Below are positions 7,138 to 14,998 of a stretch of 55,294 nt of DNA, piece by piece; within the stretch, counting starts at the first letter, position 1; each line of letters opens with the position of its first letter. The stretch spans positions 1 through 55,294 of the forward strand of contig JARSSP010000064.1 in NCBI GenBank assembly GCA_029624675.1, given 5' to 3'. The position numbers and the translations under genes were made by a program. The stretch is from Candidatus Contendibacter sp. (GTDB taxonomy: Bacteria; Pseudomonadota; Gammaproteobacteria; Competibacterales; Competibacteraceae). The notes under the pieces were generated by a model, which worked only from the letters and a program-made list of their open reading frames with translations, searched no databases and had not been told where the DNA came from.

Positions 7138-7938
7138 TCAGAGCGGTTGCAGGTCGGTGTCGCTGTCCTCGACCAGGTCGCGGTAGGCGTGCCAGGTGGC
7201 GTGACCGATCAGCGGCAGCGCCAACGCCAGCCCGAGATAGAAGGTGAGCAAGCCAATGCCGGTGAAGATCACGATCAGCGCCGCCCAGAGCAGCATGGTG
7301 GCTGGGTTGGCGCGCACCACGGCCAGGCTGGTCAGCACCGCCGTGATCAGATCCGTCTTGCGGTTCAGCATCATCGGCATGGAGACCACGCTGACGGCGA
7401 ACACGGCGGCGGCGACGACCGCGCCCACGGCGAGGAAGACCAGCAGGAAGGTCAGGCCGCTCCCCGAGAAGAACAGTTGCGCGGTTGACCCGTCCAAGGT
7501 CAGGTTGTTTCCGCCGACGATGACGCCGAACAGCAGGGCTGACAACCGCGCCCAGACGATCATGAGCAAACCAGCTAGCCCCCCAAAGGTCAGGATGGGA
7601 ACCATGTTCCGTCGCCAGGCGGTGAGCGCGTGTCCCAGGGTCGCTGGCTCTCCCACTTCCAGCCGGCGACTGAGGTCGTACAAGCCCATCGCCAGGAACG
7701 GACCGATCAGCAGGAATCCGCTGGTCAGGGCCAGCACATATTGGAATCGGACCTGAACCATGTAGACCATCAGGTAGCCGAGAACCACGAAGAGCAACCC
7801 GTGGAAGAGACTGGCGGCGGGTGTCCGCCACAGGTCTTTCCAGCCTGCGCCCAGCCAGTCCCATGGTCGGTCGACGGGAACGACGCGGACCTTGGGCGTG
7901 GTCAGCGAACTTTCGATCACCGGAATGGAAGTAACCAT
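7138..7938 (-). CDS. DUF2189 family integral membrane protein
   Basis: A 266-aa inner-membrane protein with about six membrane segments: roughly residues 45–80 (two), 105–130, 158–190, 210–235 and 240–258. The pattern WDWLGAGWKDLWRTPAASLFHG near the N terminus and the AxxxGPFLAxGLYxLSRRLE-like region are typical of DUF2189 proteins, whose function is not established. The ATG at 7936–7938 is preferred because AGGAGG stands 9 nt upstream; a GTG six codons earlier lacks one. A terminator follows the gene, suggesting a single-gene transcript. Confidence 0.85.
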   Translation of the reverse strand: MVTSIPVIESSLTTPKVRVVPVDRPWDWLGAGWKDLWRTPAASLFHGLLFVVLGYLMVYMVQVRFQYVLALTSGFLLIGPFLAMGLYDLSRRLEVGEPATLGHALTAWRRNMVPILTFGGLAGLLMIVWARLSALLFGVIVGGNNLTLDGSTAQLFFSGSGLTFLLVFLAVGAVVAAAVFAVSVVSMPMMLNRKTDLITAVLTSLAVVRANPATMLLWAALIVIFTGIGLLTFYLGLALALPLIGHATWHAYRDLVEDSDTDLQPL

Positions 7939-8090
7939 CACTCTATCCCTCCTCACTCGGGGCTATGGAACATCATTGCTTGGATTTGACGCGGGTGGCG
8001 GTGGGGCGCCGCCGTCGCTCGCGGTTTCGCTTCAAAAGGACCGTGCAAATGAGAAAGAGTTGCAACAACGAGTAGAGGAACGCCTCAAAG

Positions 8091-8188
8091 ACTGTCTAAG
8101 AACCCCTCGCCCGCAGGCGGGAGAGGGGCAGGGATGAGGGCCATTTTTCAATCGGTTAGCTTGCCAGAGGCTGTCCAAAAACGCCTCT
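8091..8188. repeat. Dispersed intergenic repeat, copy 1
   Basis: About 98 bp: CTGTCTAAGAA, then CCCCTC + CGCCCGCAGGCGGGAG hairpin + AGGGG, then TTTTTCAATCGGTTAGC, then GGCTGTCCAAAAACGCCTC. The same blocks in the same order recur at 21549–21640. The 7939–8279 interval otherwise shows no gene. Confidence 0.7.
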
Positions 8189-8279
8189 CAGCCTCCCCTG
8201 GGTGGGGATGGCTGGGGTAGGAGGAGGAAACGGTTAGGCTGGATTCAGCGGCGGTGAGGGGCTGGAGACCGCGCTGCGC

Positions 8280-9509
8280 TCAACCGCGTTGCGGGCGCAA
8301 CCGGCGGTAGAGATCGTAGGTCTGCTGGGCGATGCTACGCCAACTGTAGTGGCGCTCGACCCGATCTCGGCCGGCCTGGCCCATCCGCTCGCGCAGTCCG
8401 GGATCGGCGGCGAGGCGGTTGATCGCGTCGGCCAGCCCGTGCTCGAACCGGGCGGGAGCCACGGGGTCGTGCGGAGGATCCAGCGACAGGTGCGGATCCA
8501 CCAGGAAGCCGGTTTCGCCGTCCACCACCACCTCGCAGATGCCGCCAACCGCGCTGCCCACCACCGGCGTGCCACAGGCCATCGCCTCCAGATTGATGAT
8601 GCCGAACGGCTCGTAGATCGAGGGACAACAGAAAATGGCGGCGTGCGAGTACAGGGCGATGGTGGTTTGACGCGACACCATCTTGGGGATCCAAACGATG
8701 CCCGAGCGGTGGGTCTGTAACTCCTGCACCATATCCTCGATTTCACGCTGCATCGTCAGGGTGTCGGCGTCGCCGGCGCACAGCACGATTTGCAGCTTCG
8801 GATCGAGATGCGGAATGGCCTGCAAGAGGTAGTACAGCCCCTTCTGCCGGGTGATCCGGCCGACGAACAGCACATAGGGACGATTAGGATCGATGCCAAA
8901 CTGGGCGATGGCGGCGGGATCGTGGACCGGATGGTATTCCTCGGTGTCGATGCCGTTGGGGATCACCACCACCCGGGTCGGTTCGACGTTGAACAACCGC
9001 AGCACGTCGTCGCGGGTGCTGCGCGAGACGGCGATGATGGCGTCGGCCGTTTCCAGCGCCGTCTTTTCGATCCAGCGCGACAGGTCGTAGCCCGGTCCGA
9101 GCTGATCGCGCTTCCAGGGGCGCAACGGCTCCAGCGAATGGACCGTGATCACCATCGGGATGCTGTAGAGAATCTTGGCGAGGATGCCGCTGAAATGGGC
9201 ATACCAGGTATGGCAATGGATGATTTCGGCGTTGCCTTCCAGATCGCTGATGCCCTGACCGACGAAGGCCAGACAGGTGCTCAGGGCCTTGAGCGGCGAG
9301 ACGAAGGATTGCGGACAGCCGGCGAAATGGGTGGTGTCCATTTTGATGCCGCGCACGTGCAACTGACCCTCGTCGATCTGTTGATCGTGGAAGCTGCGCA
9401 CCTCGACCGGCGTCAGCTTGGCCAGTTCGCGCGACAGATATTCGACGTGAACTCCCGCGCCGCCGTAGACGTAGGGAGGATATTCGTTGGTGGTGAGCAG
9501 GACGCGCAT
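8280..9509 (-). CDS. GT4 glycosyltransferase, glycogen synthase type
   Basis: A 409-aa GT-B fold transferase. The N-terminal nucleotide-binding loop is TTNEYPPYVYGGAGVHVEYL (residues 6–25). The C-terminal donor-site region carries LFVGRITRQKGL (about 215) and the E-x7-E motif in PSIYEPFGIINLEAMACGTPV (about 300–320). It resembles the actinobacterial-type ‘GlgA/GlgM’ enzymes (retaining, ADP- or UDP-glucose) more than the E. coli GlgA. It would extend alpha-1,4-glucans or make maltose-1-phosphate in glycogen metabolism. GGAG lies about 10 nt before the ATG. No other glycogen gene is in the window, so the donor and product are inferred. Confidence 0.85.
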   Translation of the reverse strand: MRVLLTTNEYPPYVYGGAGVHVEYLSRELAKLTPVEVRSFHDQQIDEGQLHVRGIKMDTTHFAGCPQSFVSPLKALSTCLAFVGQGISDLEGNAEIIHCHTWYAHFSGILAKILYSIPMVITVHSLEPLRPWKRDQLGPGYDLSRWIEKTALETADAIIAVSRSTRDDVLRLFNVEPTRVVVIPNGIDTEEYHPVHDPAAIAQFGIDPNRPYVLFVGRITRQKGLYYLLQAIPHLDPKLQIVLCAGDADTLTMQREIEDMVQELQTHRSGIVWIPKMVSRQTTIALYSHAAIFCCPSIYEPFGIINLEAMACGTPVVGSAVGGICEVVVDGETGFLVDPHLSLDPPHDPVAPARFEHGLADAINRLAADPGLRERMGQAGRDRVERHYSWRSIAQQTYDLYRRLRPQRG

Positions 9510-9642
9510 TGTTGTTGTGCTCCGTTGGCCGGGTCAGCGGCGGTGAGATGAACGGATTCCGATGGGGCGTCTAGTCGGAAGACCTTGAGGAAAAGCATTA
9601 TGCCAAGCGACGCGCGGTTTTTGAACGGGCCGGGCGCGCGAC

Positions 9643-10230
9643 TCAAAACGCCGCCGCCAGTTCGCGAACCTGATTCAGCATCGCCTGCCGTTCGGCGGGG
9701 GCGATGGTGGTGACCTGGTAGAACGCCCGATGGACCACCTGGCGAACCCCGCAGGCCCCGAGCACGCCCTCGGCCATCGGCCGCACCAGCAGTTCGTACC
9801 AGCGTTCGCGCTGATAGGTCGCTTCGTCGCCACCCAGGGTATTCACGATCAGCGCCCGTTCGTGGGTCAGCAGGCCCCGCATCCCCTCGGGGCCGAAGTC
9901 GAAGGCAAATTTGCGGGTGAACACCCGATCGATCCAGCCCTTGAGAATGGCTGGCGGGCCAAACCACCAGATCGGATAGATGAACACCAGTCCTCGTGCC
10001 CAGTGAACGGCGTCCTGCTCCCGCCGCGTATCCGCCGGCAAATCACCACGCCAGTTGCGCAAGAGGTCCTCGCCGTCCAATACCGCCCGAAAGTGCATCT
10101 GATACAAGTCGTGGATGCGGGTGGCGTGACCGCGCTCGCGCAAGGTGGCGTCTGCCACTTCCAGGATGGCGCGGTTGAAGCTGCGCGGATTGGGGTGGGC
10201 GTAGACGAGCAGGACGTTCATGCCGCTCAA
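9643..10230 (-). CDS. NAD(P)H:quinone oxidoreductase, flavodoxin-like fold
   Basis: A 195-aa flavoprotein of the NQO/KefF/MdaB type. It begins with MNVLLVYAHPNPRSFNRAI (FMN/FAD phosphate-binding strand and loop). It has FIYPIWWFGPPAILKGWIDRVF (about 83–104), the signature of this family, then the NTLGGDEATY loop. It would catalyse two-electron reduction of quinones with NAD(P)H at the membrane face. The start ATGA overlaps the stop of the FAH-family gene, so the two are co-translated. KefF-type partners of antiporters belong to this fold, but the window's KefB-type gene lies 21 kb away, so no functional link is claimed. Confidence 0.88.
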   Translation of the reverse strand: MSGMNVLLVYAHPNPRSFNRAILEVADATLRERGHATRIHDLYQMHFRAVLDGEDLLRNWRGDLPADTRREQDAVHWARGLVFIYPIWWFGPPAILKGWIDRVFTRKFAFDFGPEGMRGLLTHERALIVNTLGGDEATYQRERWYELLVRPMAEGVLGACGVRQVVHRAFYQVTTIAPAERQAMLNQVRELAAAF

Positions 10231-10886
10231 GCCACCCGCGCGGCGAACTCGTGACCGGCGAGGCCGAGGATCAGGCGGTCGCCGGATCGCAGCGGTCCAA
10301 CCCCGGCCGGGGTGCCGGTCAACACCACGTCACCCGGTCGCAGGGTGAAATGCGTGGAAATATGAGCCATGAGATCGAAGATACCGATCATCATCAGCCG
10401 GGTATTGCCCTGTTGGCGCGGGTCGCCGTTGATTCGCAACATGAGATCGGTTGCCTGAGGATCGGCCAGCGCGGCGGGTTTAACGAACGGCGACAGCGGG
10501 CAGGAACCGTCGAACGCCTTGGCGGTTTCCCAGGGGTGGCCCTTCTTCTTCAATTCGTTCTGCAAGTCGCGCAGCGTCAGGTCCAGGGCGACGCCATACC
10601 CGGCGACGGCGCTCCGGGCGGTCGTGGCGTCGGCGGCGCGCAACGTCCGCCCCACCAGCACCGCCAGCTCCACCTCGTGATGACATTCGCCCCGCCCTGT
10701 CGGCAAATGGATGGGTTCGTCCAGGCCGATCAACGCGGTGGCCGGTTTCATGAATAAAATCGGAGCTTCCGGGACGACATTGCCCAGTTCGCGGATATGG
10801 TCGAGATAATTGCGACCGATGCACACGACCTTGCCGACGGGCAGGTCCAACGGATCGCCTTCCAGATAACGATGCCGGTAAGCCAC
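10227..10886 (-). CDS. Fumarylacetoacetate hydrolase family protein
   Basis: A 219-aa enzyme of the FAH superfamily (YcgM-like; hydrolases, isomerases or decarboxylases acting on 2-oxo acids). Visible: VVCIGRNYLDHIRELGN (20–36), metal ligands in HHEVELAVLVG (about 68–78, E-x-E), GVALDLTLRDLQ, KAFDGSCPLSPF, and the C-terminal DVVLTGTPAGVGPL. The start is GTG with GGGAGG six bases upstream, a strong ribosome site. It overlaps the downstream quinone reductase by 4 bp. The exact substrate cannot be read from the sequence; acylpyruvate or oxaloacetate are typical for this size. Confidence 0.9.
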   Translation of the reverse strand: MAYRHRYLEGDPLDLPVGKVVCIGRNYLDHIRELGNVVPEAPILFMKPATALIGLDEPIHLPTGRGECHHEVELAVLVGRTLRAADATTARSAVAGYGVALDLTLRDLQNELKKKGHPWETAKAFDGSCPLSPFVKPAALADPQATDLMLRINGDPRQQGNTRLMMIGIFDLMAHISTHFTLRPGDVVLTGTPAGVGPLRSGDRLILGLAGHEFAARVA

Positions 10887-11100
10887 GATGACCTCCCCTG
10901 GGTCTTCTTCAAGATTAGGAATCGTATTGTCGGGGAAGGGGAGACGGGGGGCAACCAGCGGTTGACCGCCCGCGCGATCGTTCGGTTCGTGTTCTCCCCA
11001 CCGAGGGATAAGGGTTGGGATAGGCGCGAAGCAAGATCGTGGATGGGGTAGGTGGTATTAGTAATTCAATAAATGAGCCTTGATTAATTAATTACTTAAT

Positions 11101-12063
11101 TTATGCAAGGGGTTTTGAGGGTGCTCGCCTGGCCGAGCGCGGTCCGGGATCGGAGGATTTGGAATAGTGGCGAACCAAGGTGGCGATATGGTCGGCGGGA
11201 TGGGGTTGGCTAAATAAATCGCCTTGTATCTCATTGCAATGCAGCGCCCGCAGAAAGGCTAGCTGGGTATCGGTCTCGACCCCATCGGCGATTACGACCA
11301 GCCGCAGACCGCGAGCCATGGCGATGACCGCCGCCGCGATCGACTGATCGTCATCCTCGTCGCCGATGTCCCGCACGAAGGATTCGTCAATTTTGATGCG
11401 GTCGATGGGAAGCCGTCGCAAATGGCCGAGGTTGGAGTGGCCCGTGCCAAAACCCTCGATCGTCAGGCGAACGCCCAGCCGTTTCAATGCGCGCAAGGTA
11501 TCGGCGACGCCATCCCGCGCGAGCAGGCTCTCGGTGATTTCCAGATCCAGATAATCGGGCCGCAAGCCGGTTTCTCGCAGAATTCGGGCCACCGCTTGGG
11601 CGAGTTCGATACCGATGAATTGGCGTGGCAGCACCCTGACCACCATACGCAAGGGTGGCAGGCCGATTTCCCGCCAGGCTTGGGCCTGGGTGCAAGCGGT
11701 TCGAAGCACCCACTCCCCAATGGGAATGCTCAGACCGGTTTCCTCGGCGATTGGGAGGAACTCGGCGGGCGCCACGTTCCCCAACAGCGGATTGTGCCAG
11801 CGCGGCAGGGCCTCGACTCCCACGATCCGGCCACTGTCCAGGTCCACTTGCGGCTGGTAGTGCAGCGTCAGTTCCTGATGGGCCAGCGCCTCGCGCAACA
11901 AACTTTCCATTACGACGTTTCGGGCCGCGGTGGCGGGGAGCCGATTCGAAGGAAGCGGACCATTGTTCCATTCCGGGCTTTTGGCGCGATGCGGCGCGGC
12001 GTCGGCGTTTTGCAACCGGCTTTCCATGCGATTGGTGATCGATTCCAAGCTTCGGCTACGCAT
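11101..12063 (-). CDS. Degenerate EAL-domain protein (probably c-di-GMP binding or inactive)
   Basis: 320 aa, mostly one EAL domain (about 60–300). The EAL box survives as VEALPRW and the EITES and IKID motifs are present. Several metal/catalytic positions are changed: the Asn of VNxS is lost (VVRVLPRQF), DDFGTG reads IEGFGTG, and AEGVE reads ADGVE. Hydrolysis of c-di-GMP is therefore unlikely; a binding or regulatory role is possible. The start ATG (12061–12063) lies in the last codons of the upstream GGDEF-EAL gene with an 8-bp overlap; longer frames upstream are only out-of-frame reading of that gene. The pair is translationally coupled. Confidence 0.85.
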   Translation of the reverse strand: MRSRSLESITNRMESRLQNADAAPHRAKSPEWNNGPLPSNRLPATAARNVVMESLLREALAHQELTLHYQPQVDLDSGRIVGVEALPRWHNPLLGNVAPAEFLPIAEETGLSIPIGEWVLRTACTQAQAWREIGLPPLRMVVRVLPRQFIGIELAQAVARILRETGLRPDYLDLEITESLLARDGVADTLRALKRLGVRLTIEGFGTGHSNLGHLRRLPIDRIKIDESFVRDIGDEDDDQSIAAAVIAMARGLRLVVIADGVETDTQLAFLRALHCNEIQGDLFSQPHPADHIATLVRHYSKSSDPGPRSARRAPSKPLA

Positions 12064-14443
12064 GAATAGCCCCCAGTCGCTCGGCGAATTTGACGAATTC
12101 CTCGTCCGGCACCGGTGGGGAAAAATAAAAGCCCTGCGCGTATTCGCAGCCCAGATGCCGCAACAAATCCAATTGCTCTTGATTCTCGACGCCCTCCGCC
12201 ACCACCGGGATGCGCAGACTGGCGGCCATCGCCAAGATGGCTTCCACCAGAGTACGGTCGTTGGTATTGGCGGTGATATCGCGCACGAAGGATTGATCGA
12301 TCTTGAGCCGATCAATGGGAAACCGCTTCAGATAGGCCAGCGACGAGTAGCCAGTGCCAAAATCGTCGATATCGACGCGAATACCCAGGTTTCGGATGGC
12401 TTCAAGCCATTGCTGGGCTTGGCGCGTATCGTGAATCAGCACGCTTTCCGTGATTTCGAAGGCCAGCGATTCCGGGCACAGGGCATGGTTTTGGAGCAAC
12501 GTTCGCACGCTGTCCACCGATAGACCGTTCAGGATCTGGACGCTGGACAGATTGACCGAGATCGGCGCGCGCCAGCCGATCCGGCACCATCGCTTGAGCG
12601 TTTGGCACACCTGCTCAAGCACCCAGGCGCCAATTTCGTGGATGAGGCCAACTTCCTCGGCCAGCGGAATGAAATCGTTCGGCGACACCAGCCCGCGTCG
12701 CGGATGCCGCCAACGGACCAATGCCTCGGCGCCGGCCAGGCGATTGTTTTTCAAGTCAAGGATCGGCTGGTAGTACACCATGAGTTCATGATGCCGAATA
12801 GCCAGCCGCAGGTCGGTTTCCAGCGACAGTTGCCGCAACATCTGGTCGGCCATGACCGCTTCATATCGTCGATAGGTGTTGCGTCCGGAGGTTTTAGCTT
12901 GGTACATCGCCAGGTCGGCGTGGCGCAGCAGGATGCTCGCGTCCGAACCGTGGTCGGGGTATAGCACGATCCCGATGCTGCACCCGATCTGAATGACGGT
13001 GTTGTTCAAGTCGAAGGGCTGGGAAATCCGTTGAATGATCTTCTCGGCGATGGCGTAGACGTTGGACAGATGAGCGATGCCCGGCAACAGCAGGATGAAT
13101 TCATCACCGCTGTAGCGGGCCACGGTATCGGTTTCGCGCACGCAGGCCTCCAGCCGCTCGGCGGCCTGGCACAACAGTTCGTCGCCCCAGGCGTGTCCCA
13201 GCGTATCGTTGACTTGCTTGAAACGATCCAGGTCCAGAAACATCAACGCCAGTCCTCCACCGTGACGGCGCGCCCGTTTGAGCGCCTGGTCGATGCGTTC
13301 GTGCAACAAACTGCGGTTGGGCAACCCCGTCAAGGGGTCGTAGTTGGCGCGAAAAAAGATTTCCTGCTCGGCCAGCTTGCGTTCGGTGATGTCGCTGAAG
13401 AAGGCGACGTACTGGGCAATTTTACCGTCCACGTCCTGAACCGCCTTGATGGACATCCACGTCGGATAAACCTGACCGTTCTTGCGGCGTTGCCATATCT
13501 CGCCCGACCAATGGCCGGTTTCGGTCAGGATCTGCCAGAAGCTGGTGTAGAAGTGCGCGTCGTGACGGTCCGATTTCAACATGCTTGGTGTTTTGCCGAT
13601 CGCCTCGTCGCGGGCGTAACCCGTGATCGTGATGAAAGCGGGATTCACGGATTGAATGATTCCCGCCGGGTCGCTGACCATGATCGCGCTTGTGGCGGTC
13701 TGGAAAACCGTTTCGGCGAGTCGTTGCCGTTCTTCGTTTTGCTTGCGCTCGGTGATGTCCAGGATGGCGCTGATGAAGCCGATCTCGCTCGATCCGGGTG
13801 GGTTGAACGCCGCCCGATGGATGATGACCGTCCGCCGTTCCTGGTGAGAGCTTGGCATGTCGGCCTCGTAAATCTGTAACTTTGCCGGATTGTCGGAGAG
13901 TGGTTCCGCCGGCTTGGGCAAGCTCCGCCCGCCAAACAGGGTTTCGAAAGCCGGGTTGTGGATCAGGGGACGGCCCTGAGCGTCTTCCACCAGGATTGGC
14001 AACGGCATGGTTTCGATCAGCGCTCGTTGAAACTCCGCCCGCCCAGCCACTTCCCGCAGGGCCTTGCTGGCGCGCAGGATATAACGCACCCGCTGCGCCA
14101 GAATGGACCAGATGATCGGTTTGACGATGAAATCGGTGGCGCCCACGTCGTAGGCGCGCTGGATGGAGGCCGAATCCTCCAGCCCGGTCATCATGACGAT
14201 GGGCACATGCAAGCCGCCCGATGTTTGGCGCAAGCGCTGGCAAGTGGCGAAGCCGTCCAACTTCGGCATCACAACATCCAGCAAAATCAAATCGCCGCCG
14301 GTCGCGGCAAAATGTTGCAGGGCATCCCCGCCGTTGTCCGCCTCCAGCACCACGAATCCTTTCATCTCCAGGATTTCCCTGGCGAGCAGGCGGATTGTCG
14401 GATCGTCATCGACCACCAAAATCCGCGCGGTTCCGCTGTTCAT
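12056..14443 (-). CDS. Response regulator with PAS-PAS-GGDEF-EAL output
   Basis: 795 aa. Order: REC (about 1–120, phospho-acceptor Asp near 55 in LILLDVVMPKLDG), PAS (about 140–240), PAS (about 250–370), GGDEF (about 380–540), EAL (about 550–795). The cyclase signature reads YSGDEF; a first-position Ser occurs in some active enzymes. The phosphodiesterase side looks intact (AEALVRW, VNLS, EITES, DDFGTGYSS, KIDQSF, AEGVE). It probably makes or degrades c-di-GMP in response to phosphorylation. The ATG at 14441–14443 is chosen because the REC domain begins right there; longer frames add an unrelated tail. It lies downstream of the HPt-containing hybrid kinase, its likely donor. Confidence 0.93.
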   Translation of the reverse strand: MNSGTARILVVDDDPTIRLLAREILEMKGFVVLEADNGGDALQHFAATGGDLILLDVVMPKLDGFATCQRLRQTSGGLHVPIVMMTGLEDSASIQRAYDVGATDFIVKPIIWSILAQRVRYILRASKALREVAGRAEFQRALIETMPLPILVEDAQGRPLIHNPAFETLFGGRSLPKPAEPLSDNPAKLQIYEADMPSSHQERRTVIIHRAAFNPPGSSEIGFISAILDITERKQNEERQRLAETVFQTATSAIMVSDPAGIIQSVNPAFITITGYARDEAIGKTPSMLKSDRHDAHFYTSFWQILTETGHWSGEIWQRRKNGQVYPTWMSIKAVQDVDGKIAQYVAFFSDITERKLAEQEIFFRANYDPLTGLPNRSLLHERIDQALKRARRHGGGLALMFLDLDRFKQVNDTLGHAWGDELLCQAAERLEACVRETDTVARYSGDEFILLLPGIAHLSNVYAIAEKIIQRISQPFDLNNTVIQIGCSIGIVLYPDHGSDASILLRHADLAMYQAKTSGRNTYRRYEAVMADQMLRQLSLETDLRLAIRHHELMVYYQPILDLKNNRLAGAEALVRWRHPRRGLVSPNDFIPLAEEVGLIHEIGAWVLEQVCQTLKRWCRIGWRAPISVNLSSVQILNGLSVDSVRTLLQNHALCPESLAFEITESVLIHDTRQAQQWLEAIRNLGIRVDIDDFGTGYSSLAYLKRFPIDRLKIDQSFVRDITANTNDRTLVEAILAMAASLRIPVVAEGVENQEQLDLLRHLGCEYAQGFYFSPPVPDEEFVKFAERLGAIHA

Positions 14444-14701
14444 GATCCGTTCACGCGTACCCTTGAACAAACACAGGTTATAGTTGACAGCCAGTCTAGG
14501 GCGGGTTTGTAAAGCGGTGATCGACTGAATGTAAACTATTGTAACCGTCGGACTTTCTCCCACCGGGTGGGAGAAATGGCTGGAGGAAGGCGATTTTTCG
14601 TGGGAGTTTTGCGCCCGCAAACTGGAGGGGACGGGAAGAGCGGGGCGTTTTTCAACGAGCCCCGGCGCGGGCGCCAGCCAAGGCGGGCGTTCGCGCTGAA
14701 G
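14444..14701. other. Intergenic region with a strong hairpin
   Basis: No gene seen. A perfect 9-bp stem (TTCTCCCAC/GTGGGAGAA, 3-nt loop) lies at 14555–14575. It resembles the GGGAG/CTCCC hairpins of the dispersed repeats elsewhere in the window and lies about 110 bp upstream of the GGDEF-EAL gene start. It could be part of a repeat or affect the leader transcript. Confidence 0.45.
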
Positions 14702-14925
14702 TTAGGAGTCAACGGCTGTCACGTTCGCCTGCAAGGACAGCCGCGAGGTGTCCGACAAAATCCGCTCCCAGCGGCCTTGCAGGTAACTGCCCGACACCTC
14801 GGCCGTATCCCGCTCCAGTCGCGCGAAGGGGGGCGTCAGGGCTGACCGATGGTGATGCCCAGGCTAGTCGACACAATCAGCGCTAGCGGAATTGCTATCG
14901 ATTTGAGGTTGCGCGACAAGGTCAT
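14702..14925 (-). pseudogene. Possible frameshifted small membrane/periplasmic protein
   Basis: From ATG at 14925 a 29-codon frame encodes a basic start and a hydrophobic stretch (SIAIPLALIVSTSLGITIG) and then hits TGA at 14836. In the next frame the sequence continues with protein-like character (FARLERDTAEVSGSYLQGRW … SLQANVTAVDS) to TAA at 14702. One single-base indel near 14840 would join them into a ~75-aa signal-anchored protein. No family is recognised; this rests only on composition. Confidence 0.3.
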
Positions 14926-14998
14926 CTCGGGCCAGGTTTCCACGCCTCAGCCGGCTGGAGCGGGGTGAGCGCTGGTTTTTGCCGATTGCTTATGAAGT

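Noticed and set aside
12064..12315. N-terminal extension of the second EAL gene up to 12315.
   Set aside because: The extension is a shifted reading of the upstream EAL domain; the coupled ATG at 12063 fits.
14728..14802. Interleaved inverted repeats (CCTGCAAGG, GCGAGGTGTC, then their complements in the same order), suggesting a pseudoknot RNA.
   Set aside because: The arms lie inside the possible frameshifted coding remnant and are short with mismatches; a coding explanation is simpler.
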